DNA of 64,000 nucleotides from Sparassis latifolia (lineage: Eukaryota > Basidiomycota > Agaricomycetes > Polyporales > Sparassidaceae). The notes under the pieces are model-generated. The model made no database searches. It saw nothing but the letters and a program-made list of their open reading frames with translations, and was not told the origin of the DNA. Below are positions 9,719 to 21,106 of the stretch, one piece after another; position 1 is the stretch's first letter; each line of letters begins with the position of its first letter. The position numbers and the translations under genes were made by a program. Location: NCBI GenBank assembly GCA_018466975.1, contig CM031556.1:2976001-3040000 (forward strand), written 5' to 3'.

Positions 9719-11647
9719 ATGGACTACGTAGGAGTGGATCCCGGAGGTTGCGCGAGGTTGTAGTGCTAACATTGACAGATCTGATGCAAATTTTTGTTCT
9801 CGCGGTCTCCGCGATCAGTGCGTCGATAAATACCAGTCAAAGCCAGGACAGAGAAACGACCCAACGGTCCCTCGATCCATGCCACGATCGATTGTAAATG
9901 GTATTCCATACTTCTCAGTCGGCGCAGGACGTGGTAAATGTGGTCATTACGGGTCGTGTCTGGTGTATGTGATGGAGCAACGTGACTGTTTTCTTTGATG
10001 CTGAAAGCAGAGCTTCCTAGATATCGCCACAATCCTACTTCTGTACGACTACTGTGAGTCAATCACTTTCGTCGAGGAATGGTCTTCCCACATCTTTCTG
10101 ATCAACCTTTTGCTCTACAGGCCTGACATTCAGCGATGAGGTAAGATGAGTTGCAGTGCAAGTTACTTCCAATGCCTATATATCCATTGCTTGAAGGTAC
10201 ATTATGTATGGCACTGTCGGTCATTTCGTGGCCGTCTGATCTTTTTCATGGTGAATATAATCCCGACATGTTTGCAACGTTACTGAGAAATACCTTCCTA
10301 GAACCGATATTGGCCGTGAGAATTCACCGTTACGTCTCTCATGATATTACCTCACCTTCCGTTCTCATACTAGGATTGCATGCACCGTGTAGGTGCCTTT
10401 TCACTCTTACGCTCCTCAAAGCTGACTTACACATCATGTATAGTTTTGATGAAGTTGGTCAGTAACGAGCCATTCTGGTGCTGTCGAGAATACCTGATCT
10501 CTTTAGTTGCCCAGTGCTGAATGTTTCCCAAACATCGGATGTGGGAGTGAGTGGGCGCATCGACCCTGGTTCGATTACTGACATATTCATCATCAGTTGT
10601 AAGTAGTTCATGCTGAACATGCGCTCTCTTCTGCAACGTCCACGCCAATGATGTTGTCCATTCTAGTTGTCATTTCTTTTTTCAATGGGCAAGCTACTCC
10701 ACCATACCCGTCTCAATAACACTAGGCGGTAGGATGTTTTCATATTCTGGGTTTTCCGTTCTGAATATACCATTCAGTAATCTTGATATCCAAACTACAT
10801 GCAATGTATGGATGCAACAGAAAACTACTCGCCGTCATGTGCGGCTTCTTTGTCTTTGATATCGTCATGACGGCGGCTGTAGGTGGCACTGCGACTCATA
10901 AAATGCGAGGTACGGTGTCTCCCAATATTATCTGTGCTAATAAACAATGATTTGTGTCCCAGCTATCACGGTAGCCGGTCATACCGGATGTCTTCCGGTC
11001 AATGACTACAGCTATGCGTGGGCGTACTGGGTACCATCACTTGGCTTTGAGATCATCCTGTTCGTGTTGGCTCTCTGGAAAGCCGTACAAGAAGTACGAG
11101 GTGACATCAGGACACCTCGTTTAATGGTGGTCCTCTTGCGCGACTCCATCTTCTATTTTGGCGCAGCTTGCACAATTCTTCTGACCAACTTCTTCGTATG
11201 GTTGTTTCGGGTACGGCGTGACTTTTTATTTATTTTCGTCGACAGAAGCACTCACTTTTCAGATATAGCCTACGTTGCTTGGTGCTTTTGTTCCGTAAAT
11301 GAGATTTGTCTAGCATTACGATGGATCTGAATCTTCTTTCAAGCTTGGTTACCGCGGGCCGCTCGATTATCGGCTGTCGGATGCTGGTATGGGCCTGGTG
11401 TTTTGTCTCTTCAGCGATTCTGTCGCACTGACTCGTCGTGTTCGGTAGTTAAACATCCAGGAGGTTGCGGAGACGTTGGCTAACCCACCATCTAGCGTAG
11501 CCCTGTTGCCGTCAATACAGTTTCAGACGTTCAGCGTGATGGAGGAGGAGATTATTGAAGAGATATCGTACGCTGAATCAAGGTATGTATGCCTCATCGT
11601 GACGATGTTGCGGATACAGATCACTCCATGTTCGCAGCGATGTGTAG
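9719..11647 (+). CDS. DUF6533-type membrane protein, copy B
   Basis: Paralogue of the gene at 6621-8555 in the second duplication unit. The codon matching copy A's ATG is GTG (9689-9691). The first in-frame ATG is 9719, giving MDYVGVDPGG. Exons then read DIATILLLYDYC, LTFSDEV and HYVW (DUF6533 signature), later MTAAVGGTATHKMR and AITVAGHTGCLPVNDYSYAW. The best-conserved exon (about 10963-11213) has WVPSLGFEIILFVLALWKAV and LLRDSIFYFGAACTILLTNF. The end is LPSIQFQTFSVMEEEI and, after a small intron, a stop at 11645-11647. Membrane exons are better conserved than the linkers, suggesting it is or was functional. Function is unknown and the exon map is provisional. Confidence 0.6.
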
Positions 11648-12054
11648 TGAGCACGGGCTTGTGCTCTTGGACAGTCGGTGTAGTGCTCGATCCCCTAGTG
11701 GTAACAAACAGTTTAATTTTGTACGCTGCTTGTGTTATTGCGTTAATCTTGTACCCTGTACATACACCTTGCGCGAACAACAGACGAGGCACACATACGC
11801 GCAGGAGACGTACCACGACGTAAACTGGGTGTAGACACGGACATCCAACGCACGAAGGTTGAAGCAGAGTGGCTATAACAGCCTTTGGGAGACTAACCTA
11901 GGAAAAGGAGACCAGACTCCACGCGCAGTAAAGTCGACGTTCCCACCATGGTGCAGTTGGATGAGAGGGCAGTATATTGCATTAGATACAGTATCAGCAG
12001 AAGCACAATCATACACCTATTATCATACATGGATCAGTCTGCGCAGCCGTAGAC
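11648..12054. other. Intergenic, no gene seen
   Basis: The 3' part of duplication unit B runs to about 11830; the rest, up to the 3' end of the F-box-like gene, shows nothing recognisable. Confidence 0.5.
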
Positions 12055-13467
12055 TCAGTCTGCGCCATCCCTACACTCCGAGTCCAGCATCTGTATTCCT
12101 CTGCGGACCAGCCTCCGTCGCCACTCCATCATCTCTCCTTGCACACCTGCTTCCACAGCGCGCGACGACAACCCTGACCTCAGCCAGCGTACGTCACGGG
12201 CTCGTATCGATTTTAAATGGGGAAGCTTGGGGAGCAACGACTCTAGCACGGGGTAAAATTCTTGTCGCGGACGGGGTACCGAGAGAATCTGAAGGGGGTG
12301 AGAAGACGATGACAGCGTGAGAGCAGGAAGGGGTTTTTCAAGTGAGAGATGGTATAGACGAGGACACGTGTCCAGCAGAGCAGAAGGAGAGGGTGAGAAG
12401 ACGGATGGCCACGTCTGCGGAGTGTACAGGTGAAGAGAAGTCAATGTTTGACCATGCGCTTCAATGAATTGGGGAACAAGGGAGTTGGAGACGAGTGTAT
12501 CTGCGTATGGCGTGATCACGAGATGGTGAAGAGAGGGGAGGGGGGAATGGAGTAGCGCAAACATGACCGGAGAGTGCGGCATGGAGAGTAGGACAAGCCT
12601 GCGGAGGCGAGAAAGTTCAAGAGGCTTGAACAGGCTGAGGGCGTCAGACTCATCCAAAGAGTCTAACTCAGCTAAGTCAGTATCCTGTCCAGAGATCTCC
12701 AGTTCTTCCAAACTATTGCAGGAACGAAGGAAGGTGACGAAGGTGTCCTCTCGTGTGCGCAAGGAGATGTGGACCTTGATGCCTTTCAAGATGCGTAGGT
12801 GCGCTATTCCTTCGCGATCCGATAGAGCGGTTATGACACGGCGACTGAGATGTATCGTGGGATTCAACGTGAGATGCGCGAGGAGGGGGACAAGTGGAAA
12901 CAGCTGCGTGAGTAGAGCATCGACATGATAGCTTTCAGAAGTCAGGATTGTCTTCAGCTGGTGCAAGTCGAGCTCTTGCACCCAGCGTCCCGGAGTGGAG
13001 TAAGGTATCCGACGAATGGAGTCCCACATTTGATCTGCGGATTGGAGATGCGCTGTGAACTTCTCCAGGCTCGACAAAGTGCTGATGCGAACATGCGCAT
13101 AGTACAGCGGCAGAGCAACAGCCTAAAAGATGAGATGTGGACAGAGGTCAAATTCCTGCATGAATGGTACAGAAGGAAAAGATGCCGTTCAGACCAAATG
13201 CTCAAGAACTCTCCGACTCACCGTTAATTCCTTGCATACGAGCAACAGACCGCGCTTCAACTTATCTCGCTCCGTACTCCATTTGTAATGCCCGTTGTAC
13301 TGTTCGAACACAAACGCCAATATCTTCGCCCACAGCTCTGGTGGGACATGCTTCGCAGGAGCTCTGGATGGAAGGAGCGGCAGTAGAAGAAAGCTGCCAG
13401 AGCAGCGAGCGAGAGGGCGAGGATTCAAGAGAATGGGCTGGAAATCTGTCCTGGTGGTCACGCTCAT
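12055..13467 (-). CDS. F-box/leucine-rich-repeat-like protein
   Basis: Two exons. Exon 1 starts at ATG 13467 (MSVTTRTDF) and contains an F-box-like stretch, HVPPELWAKILAFVFEQYNG followed by LLLVCKEL. A GTGAGT donor and TTTTAG acceptor join it to AVALPLYYAHVRIS. Exon 2 has loosely periodic leucine-rich segments (LRILKGIKVHISL, LEELEISGQ, LRRLVLLSM, LHHLVITPY, LYHLSLEKP), as in the LRR-like tail of basidiomycete F-box proteins. Such proteins usually recruit substrates to SCF ubiquitin ligases, or have unknown roles; Agaricomycetes have large, fast-evolving families. A longer frame extends upstream of 13467, but its composition is not protein-like. The target cannot be predicted. Confidence 0.75.
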
Positions 13468-14247
13468 CGTAGTGCAGAAGAAAGGTGAAACTCGCCACCG
13501 AGACGTTTTGTGGAGCGTACGGAGTCGGCACGCTCGGCCCGTCACCACGCTTCGGTGAATCGGAGCAGCGCAACTCCACCAGTACAGTACCGTCTGCAGA
13601 TGTGGCGAACCCTCATCTTCCTTCAGGAATGCGACGAATGCCGACATGTGTCGTCCGACGTCGCCGATCCTCGAATTGCGAAAGCTCTCCGACTGACTCT
13701 GCCCCTGGATATTCGTCTGTCGGCTTCTGCACGCGATTATTCGGGAGAGATTTACTGGGAGAGTGTCGTTGTACATCAAGGTCAGTGCGTAAAAGCGGAT
13801 ATGCGCATTAGAACGATTCTGTCGCTCGGCTTCGCGTTACCGAACGAATGGTTCTAGCCGGCGTTGTGCCGGAGGATATGTGGGTGTTCTACATTGGGGA
13901 AAAAGGTGTAATTGATCTTCGTCGTACTCCACGAGAGAGGATACTGGCCACCTGGTACATCTCCGAACGCGTGCTATCTCTCGTTGACCAGGACTTGTGC
14001 CGTTTGCAATCCGGGAGACAGTAATCCTGGAAACTCAGTGAGTAGTCGTTAACAGGCTGTAGTGGACGGCACGGATATGTTTCTTTACGATGAAAGGCTA
14101 CGGACGTCTGTTCGTCGTCATAACTGGCAGGGTTTTTTTCTTTCTAGCTGTCGGAAGTTCGTTCGTTGTGAAAGAATTGGACAAGAAATGGTATATGACA
14201 GAGATCTCAAACAGACGGCGTAGCAATTGCAAACATACATTCCAACA
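13468..14247. other. Intergenic, no convincing gene
   Basis: A plus-strand frame at 13510-13857 is open but matches no family and lies antisense to the 5' side of the F-box-like gene. The rest is AT-mixed sequence without a recognisable feature. Confidence 0.45.
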
Positions 14248-15085
14248 TCAATAAATCGTAGTGAAAGCCGCTAAGTACCCCTCTTCCACTGCATACCACG
14301 AGCGCTCGAAGAAAAATGCTACAAACAGCAGGACGGTCAAAAGAATGAGACTGAGAGTTGATCTGGTCGTGCTGGCTACACAGGAAATAGAGATGAATTA
14401 TACACTAGGGTTGCAGACTTGCGGACGACTTACACGATTGGGGCCCATGCCATACTGTCTGAAGAAATTGACAAACTCCGGAAGATCCTCTCGAAGATTG
14501 GGGTCTTCGAAGTGCGCAAGAACCTCGATGGGCTCCCTTCCTCTGAAGCCGAGCATGTGCCCGCCCCAAGGATGACATTTCCCGCTCGTCAACTTCTGCA
14601 CAGACCGGTTCAAAGGAGATCCATCGTTGAAGAAGTTGTCGTTGTACACCAGGAATAGCGCATGGCCAGAGGTAGGCATGTAGGAATCGTCGTACCTGCG
14701 GATTGTCTTGACGGATGGGGTCTCCTTGAACCACGGATGCCAGTCCCACTTATGGCGCAGGACATACGAGACGTCAGGATCTGGCTGAAACTTGTAATCA
14801 ACCTTGACGGGACGAGGAGCGTCGCCGTCCGCAGGGAAGAGGATGGCTTGTACACTCCGCCGCTTAGTATCCGGCCCTCCCTTCACCAAGTAATCACATT
14901 CGGACTTGTGCCGTTTCCAATCCTACTATGCATCAGGATCTCCATGAAAGTCAAAAATTTGCGCAACTCACGGCGTCGCTATGCTCTTGCTTACAATAGC
15001 GGGCCTTCTTGCATCGAGAGCACTGCTTGGATGCATCTTTCCAGCACACGAGGCAGGGATGCCAGAGGTCTTCAGGACTCGCCAT
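14248..15085 (-). CDS. MYND zinc-finger protein with C-terminal membrane anchor
   Basis: Three exons. Exon 1 starts at ATG 15085 (MASPEDLWHP) and, with exon 2, forms a MYND finger: CLVCWKDASKQCSRCKKARY, then CKQEHSDA, and after the intron DWKRHKSECDYL. All MYND Cys/His positions are present. Exon 2 continues with an unrecognised domain of about 150 residues (PRPVKVDYKFQPDPDVSYVL, KLTSGKCHPWGGHMLGFRG). The frame would stop at NPSV in the intron, but a GTGTAAG donor and a TGTGTAG acceptor join a last exon. That exon reads STTRSTLSLILLTVLLFVAF, then FFERSWYAVEEGYL, giving a hydrophobic tail segment. MYND domains bind proline-rich partners; the membrane tail would place it on an organelle surface. 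Function is unknown. Confidence 0.75.
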
Positions 15086-15308
15086 AGTTATGACAATATT
15101 TGCGTTACAGTAACTAGATCGCCTTAGTGAAGACGACTTATAAGCACAAGAAGCCTCGCCCCTATTGCCTTCCGAAGCACGCGGACGACGGGAGCAGGAA
15201 TGCAATGGACGCACACTATTTCTGCAGTCAGTTCCAAAACCGAAGGCATCTATACGTAGCGGGGTGTCACGCTATACATTGGATACAACAACCCTTATGC
15301 ATGTCAAA

Positions 15309-17083
15309 TCAAGATCCAGGGGGACCCAAGATATCATCCATTTCCTCAACGAACTTCTCGTAATCATCTTTCGGCTTCTCTCGCCCGCCCTTTCCGCTTG
15401 CCTGGGACTTCTGGGCCGCAGCGGATCCAAACTGATCCTGCAGAGTGCTGAGAAGGTCGGGTCGCCGAGCAGCAGGAGCAACCTCCACTTCGTCAGAGCC
15501 TGCTGTGGGACCCAGAGAAGGAGCGGCATTGATCTTTGAGGCTGCGGCGCTGACCGCGCTAGCCTTCTTGCGCTTCAGAGCGGTAGGCACAAAGGCTGTG
15601 CTTTCCTTCTTCAAGTTACGCAATTCCGGAGCTGCCGAGACCGTCGCAGCTGCTGCAATGCTAGACGACGCGCTAGGTAGTGAAGGGTTGGGAGGAAGGG
15701 ATGGGTGTGCCGGTGTTGCCAGTCTGGAAGCACGATGAGCTTGATACGTTTGGTGGGGTATGGAAGATAGAGGATCCTGCTTTGCAGAAGCAGATTGACT
15801 CCGCCGAGGGAAGAATCCGGGTGGCGGAGGAGGAAATCCTGGAGGAGGTGGATGAAATTGGTTTTGTGCGAAACCAGGTGGAGGTGGCAGTAGGGTTGGA
15901 AACCCAGGAGGTGGTGGAGGTATACTTGAAATCCCGACTGGAGGCCCATTCGGGAATCCCGAAGGAGGCGGTGGAAGTTGAAAAAGAGGCAACCCTGAAG
16001 GTAGGACTGGGAATCCAGGTGGTAACGGCGGTAAAGCGCCAGGTAGGGGTGGATGGGGTATAGATGGCAAACTAGCAGGCGGTGGGGGAAAACCAACAGA
16101 AAAGCCTGGAGGCGGTGGAGGACTGGTACCAGCAGGGAATGCTGTCGGTGGAACAATGTGAGGAGGGAGAGTTGGTGGAAGAGGTGCCACTCCGGCTTTG
16201 GGCGGGGGAGGACCCTCAGGCATAGGTATATCGTCATCACTGTCGTCCTGATCTTCTGATGCTCCAGGCGGTGGCCCTTCAGGCATGACTATGTCTTCAT
16301 CTTCACCTACGTGTATATCAGGAGATCGCGTTCTGTAAGACAGCCGTGTTAGAACATACCAGATCCGTCCTCCTCGTCACTTGCGACTTCATCTGGTCTC
16401 AGCGCTGTATATCATAAATGAGTATCAAATGTCTAGATAGAAAGGATTGTAGGACTAACGCCGCTCCACGTAAGGCATTCCAGGAGGAGGCACACCGTAG
16501 GAATTCATGACGGGATCATAGTATATGCTTCTCTCCGGATGTCGAGGGAGGCCATGCTTGTCGAACAGCTTCCTTGTCTTCTGGATGGGGATCTCGTCTT
16601 CTTTTTCCTCATGGTCGTTTTGCGTTTTTCGCGACCTGAAAACAAGCTTCCGATGTTCAGGGTGTTCAGCGACATAATCCTGCTTCTTCTTGGTGATCTT
16701 TTCTAGCTCTGTTTTGAGTTCTGCGAGGCGAGCTTTGTCCGATGCACTTTGTTGTGCTGATGTACCCTCGAGTTTTCCAATCTCTTCTTCGAGCTCTTTT
16801 GACGGAGATCAACAACGTCAGCAGACAAATGATGGCACTCAGGGCTCACCTCCCGTGTCCTTCTTGACGAGAGCAAAGTCGCGAGCTTTGGACCTCTCAG
16901 TTTTATTCTACTACAGGCGACATATGAAGGAGACACTTGAAAGAACGTGATGAGCACTCGCCTTCTTTAGTTCCTTCTTCCGCTGCGCCTTTCCTGCAAA
17001 CTGGGTTGAGCTAGCGGAAGCGCTCTAGTAAACATGCACGTACGAAAGGCATCAGCTGGGTTCAGGTTTTTGTTCTTCGCCAT
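15309..17083 (-). CDS. WBP11-like proline-rich pre-mRNA splicing factor
   Basis: The N-terminus MAKNKNLNPADAFR, followed by AQRKKELKKNKTERSKARDF, matches the WBP11/Wbp11-N domain of spliceosome-associated proteins. A Glu/Lys coiled stretch (EEEIGKLEG, LKTELEKITKKK), VFRSRKTQNDHEEKEDEIP and YDPVMNSYGVPPPGMPYVER follow. The second half is a very proline-rich array (repeated PPPPPGF units) with acidic DDSDDDIPMPEGPPPP blocks, and the end is YEKFVEEMDDILGPPGS, like the family's C-terminal tail. In animals the PGP/PPP motifs bind WW-domain and PP1 partners in the activated spliceosome; the nuclear role here is inferred. There are six or so exons. The intron at 16908-16961 has a GC donor. The last, largest exon starts near 16290. 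Confidence 0.85.
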
Positions 17084-17360
17084 GACGAGCAACAAAATAA
17101 GTCTACAAGCGAAGACTCTGTATTACGTTGTCGTCGTGTACGATGTTACGGTTGAGGTGGCGGACGCGGGAGAATTGCACGTGCGCCGGGTCTTGAGTCA
17201 TCGAGCGCGATGAGCGAGTTCCTTCGACTCCGAGTCCCAAGTGGTGGTTGCCTTCCCTTCATCTGGGAAGCTTCCCCACAGCGACACTTATCCTCCAACC
17301 ATCACCGCACCGCGACGACGACCACGGTTACAGCGACTCGAAGTCTGCTCCGTTCGTGTC

Positions 17361-19464
17361 ATGACTTCCCAGGGCGGTGTTCTCCAGCCCACCACCCCAA
17401 AGCGCCAGTCCAAGATGGCTTCGACTCAGTCTCTGAACCATCTCCTCAATTTCACCCTTCCTCCCAGGCAGTCTCACCAGGCTCAGAGTCTGCCTAGGCG
17501 GAACAGGAAGACTGGAACGCATCAGGGTGTCTGGAATAAGGAGAGTACGTGTTACAGTTTACCGTGCCCTGAATTGACCGGTATTCACTGCATACTTGGT
17601 GTCTGCAGGGTTCGTCAACGCCCAGTACCGCTTTGTTATGAACCCCCATGGAGACTACACCGTCCATTTCGCGGATCCGGACATGTAAGCTGAGCTGGTG
17701 CTGTTATCGTGACATCACTGACCGGTGGTTACAAGTTTCTTCCAGTGGCATGATATTCTTCAAGTAATAATTCCGCGAACTTCTGCGATGGCGTCTGCTG
17801 CAGGTCCAGGAGACCAGACTGTTCAAGAGGAGGGCGTCACGACCTGTCCCATCTGTCTCTCACCACCGACCGCCCCTCGAATGACCAAATGCGGTCATGT
17901 ACGTGTATGCCTATCCTACATCTGCTGGTATTCTCATGTTTTCTAGGTTTTCTGCTTCCCGTGTATTCTGCATTACCTCAACACTTCAGACAACCCGAAG
18001 TGGGTTCGCTGTCCGATTTGCTTCGATTCAGTGAACGAGAGACAGCTCAAGAGTGTCAAGTGGTTTGATACTCCACTCGTGGAAGACACGGAGGAGCCTC
18101 CAGCGGAAGCTTCATCTTCAGCTTCTGCGATGGATAACGGCCTTATTGCCACGCCTCACCCTGGTTCTTCTCTCCGCATGCGGCTTATCCAGCGACCTCA
18201 GATCACCACGCTAGCATTACCTCGCTCGCAAACATGGCCATCTGATCTGCTTCCTCCGCATCAGGCTCCATTTCATTTCTTACCTGACGTCCTCACTTTT
18301 GCGAAGTTCATGCTTGCTACTCCAGCTTACCTCATTGCAGATCTCACCAAGGATCTGGACGAGCTTGGGACTGAGAGGCGAATGCTCCTCAGCATGGGTG
18401 ACGATCTTAGCGTCAGCTTCGTAGATGCCGCAGAGGCGAAGTTGCGGCAGCAGATCGAGAAGGCGGCTGCTCTAGAGACACCGCAATTACAGGAATCCGT
18501 TGAGAATGCCTTGCAAGTCCAACAGCAGATCCTGGATCGCCATTCCCTGCATGACCAGCGCAAGAGAGAAGCGGAGTCTCGTGCCCGACCACCGGAAGAT
18601 ATTCCTCAAGATTTCCTGGCTACCCAAGCTGTTGGTTTCAACACCGCGAAGGCTTCCCCCTCTCCTGCACCACCGTCTACACCTGCACCACGCGCATCCA
18701 CACCTACCCGCAACCCCAGACAGCGCCGGAATCTGAACCCGCCGCCGCCGTCTACATCCACTTACTACTATTACCAGGCAGCAACAGGCATGCCGATCTT
18801 CCTGCACCCGCTCGATATCCGGATCCTCTTATCGCACTTCCACAGCTACGCAGATTTTCCAGATACCATCACCGTGCGCGTCGAGTCTTACGCGGAGAGC
18901 ACGGTGAATGAGGATCTGCGCAAGCGGTGCAAGTACCTCGCGCACTTCTCCGAAGGTGCAGACGTCGTGTTCGTAGAAGCTGATCTGGAGGCTGTGGTCG
19001 GCGCGGACTGCCTCAAGAACTTCGAGGGCCCGCTCCGCATGCGGCGGACACGCCGCAAGGAGAAGGGGCGCAAGGACGACAAGGCGCGTGCGCGTGCTGA
19101 AGAGCGCGAGAAGGAGAAGCTCGCGTATGTGTGGCAGGACGCTGGCCATGTGGTGGTCCCGCCTGCCGCGCAGAGACCGCGCTCCCCTGCGGACATAGAC
19201 GATATCACGCAGCCTGATGTCGAGGAGCAGTCGCAGCCAGCTGGAGCATGGGGCGTTCGGAGTTTCGCCTCCGCTGCTCACGCGGCGGCGCAAGGCCAAC
19301 CTGCTCCGCGTCCTCTGCGGCGCGACAGGGAAGGAGAGGCAGATGAATGGGAGCTGGACGTGGCATTCCATGAGCTGGAGCAGAGGAGTGGTAGAGGCGG
19401 GGGGAAGAAGAGGAGCGACAAGCTGGTTGTCCTCGGCGGCGGCAGCGGCGGAAGGCGACGTTGA
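17361..19464 (+). CDS. RNF10/Mag2-like RING E3 ubiquitin ligase
   Basis: ATG 17361 gives MTSQGGVLQPTTPKRQSKMA and LNHLLNFTLPPRQ; a longer open frame upstream has no ATG. Exons join into RFVNAQYRFVMNP and FADPDI-FFQWHDILQVI, the conserved block before the RING of RNF10. The RING finger is CPICLSPPTAPRMTKCGHV, FCFPCILHYL and CPICFDSV, with all eight ligands, interrupted by an intron after CGHV. NERQLKSVKWF follows, again as in RNF10. A long, partly disordered C-terminus includes FLHPLDIRILLSHFHSY and a lysine/glutamate-rich helix. RNF10 and yeast Mag2 monoubiquitylate 40S proteins on stalled ribosomes; the same role is inferred here. The end is glycine-rich (LGGGSGGRRR). Confidence 0.88.
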
Positions 19465-19872
19465 TCCCGAGCATCGTCAATCACTATCTAAGGACGAGAC
19501 GGTTTTATGTTTTTACGGTGTTGAAACAAATCCAGTGTAGCAACAGTAATTCAAGCAAATACATCGTCGGCATTGTACCACCGCTACTGTGAGATACATG
19601 GTCCGCGAACAGCGTCATGACGCATGGTGAAACAGTGTGCATGCGCGCACAGGTGCATCCTACTAGAAAATGGGGTACTATCGGTAGCGGGTAGGGACAA
19701 CGCTGAGAAGCAGAGGGAGAACGTATTGTATGCACGCGCAGCCACATGAACATGATATCAAGAGAATAACGGCCAGCGAGAAAGAAAGTGGATATATCTG
19801 ATGTGCGCAATGATAGCATGTCGTGACTGTTCATTAAAGCGAAAATAAAACGCGAGAAATGCACTCGCCGTT
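19465..19872. other. Convergent 3' intergenic region
   Basis: The two flanking genes end toward each other. The stretch contains their 3' ends and no recognisable coding sequence. Confidence 0.5.
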
Positions 19873-21106
19873 TCAGATGACCTGCAGGTAATTCGACGGC
19901 GCGACTGCAAAAGACAGGATCAGCTCCGCCAGAGGCACGCAGGATTCAAAGACTCACTTCCTACTGTGCCATCCGATTTTTTCGCTTGCCACCACTTCCC
20001 TTGCTTGTCCAGGATCTCCAACGTTTCACCCTTCGAGAACGATATCTCGTTTGGATCATCGACGGAGGCGGTGTCTAAGTCGCTAAATTAGTGCACGGAT
20101 TAAACGTGTCAGGTCAGTCCAAGACTCACATGCATATAGTGCTTTCGCTCTGTACGTATCTGGACTAATGGGATTATCGACAGGGTCTGGGCTGCCCTGT
20201 CCACTTCCGCCGCCTGCGGCACCAACACCTGCAGCACCGCTGCCCATCAGCGGAGTGTTCGCAGTCGCATTGTGGTCTACAGCCCCTATCGAGCCGGGAC
20301 CGCCGGTAACAGGAACATTGTGAATGCTACCCGTCCCAACGACGCTCCTTGTTGCACCCTCCAAGCTGCCTGCATTATAGCTGTTGCCGCCCCCGATTGG
20401 ACCGCCGAGGCTTCCGGACATTTTGGTATCGTAGCCAGGCATGATACCGCCGGATGGTGTAGTGGCGTAGCCGGCCTGGTATCCATTTCCTGGGCCAATG
20501 TTATGCATTGATGTCGTGCGCGTCATCCTCCGGCGGCGCGATGGGGAAGTGAGACCGCCAGTGCCAAGTGCGTTGAATATGTGGAGAGCCAGGGAGTCCT
20601 CTTCTGAGGTGAAATAGAGCACCCAGAGGATGTCGACTATGGCGAGGATGAGCCAGCCAGCAGCCATCGCGTTGAGGGAGGCGAAACCAGAGAAGATGCC
20701 CTGGTTGACGCCGATGACAGCGAAGACGATAGCGACAGCGCCGAAGACGGAAATTTGGAAGCGGTGCATCGCGATGGAGTCAGTCGCGAGAGTGTGCAGG
20801 ACACCCAGGATGAGGAAGAGCTGAACGAAGATGGAGAACCATAGCACGCCGACGTTACCGTTGCCGTCTGGAGAACAAAATTCACGGTCTGCATTTGAGA
20901 AAGGAGATGGCGCTCACGCTGTGCAGTCGCTATTGCCTGGGCAATGAATGCTAGAAACCATCCTATCTGGAGTCAAGAATAGGGTCAAACCGGTGTTGCA
21001 ACGAAGATGTGAGCGAACTGACCACTGCAAGGATGGTTGTGAAGAGAAAGAGATAGTGGGTAAGTATCGGTGTAAAGTCAAGCCCCTCGCTTCCTCGTGG
21101 CGGCAT
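19873..21106 (-). CDS. sho1: Sho1 osmosensor adaptor (four-helix membrane protein with SH3)
   Basis: ATG 21106 gives MPPRGSEGLDFTPILTHYLF; an upstream in-frame TGA fixes the start. Hydrophobic segments follow in the order expected for Sho1: LFLFTTILAV, IGWFLAFIAQAIATAQ, VLWFSIFVQLFLILGVLHTL, ISVFGAVAIVFAVIGVNQGI and AAGWLILAIVDILWVLYF. A long Gly/Ser-rich cytoplasmic linker of about 130 residues leads to a C-terminal SH3 domain: AKALYAYTASVDDPNEISF, ILDKQGKWWQAKK and VAPSNYLQVI, with the ALYAY, WW and SNY residues of the ligand groove. In fungi Sho1 sits in the plasma membrane and brings the Pbs2-type MAPKK of the HOG pathway to the membrane through the SH3; it also acts in cell-wall and invasive growth signalling. 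Confidence 0.92.

Larger units (their letters stand above)
8787..11830. repeat. Tandem segmental duplication, unit B
   Basis: Direct copy of unit A. It contains the dmc1 5' relic and membrane gene copy B. It differs by an extra stretch of roughly 400 bp (about 9240-9620) between relic and gene, and by scattered substitutions. Confidence 0.8.

Noticed and set aside
13510..13857. 115-codon plus-strand frame
   Set aside because: No recognisable family and antisense to the upstream part of the F-box-like gene's open frame.
17241..17360. N-terminal extension of the RNF10-like protein
   Set aside because: The extended frame begins with GTG; the first ATG is 17361, which fits the family's start.
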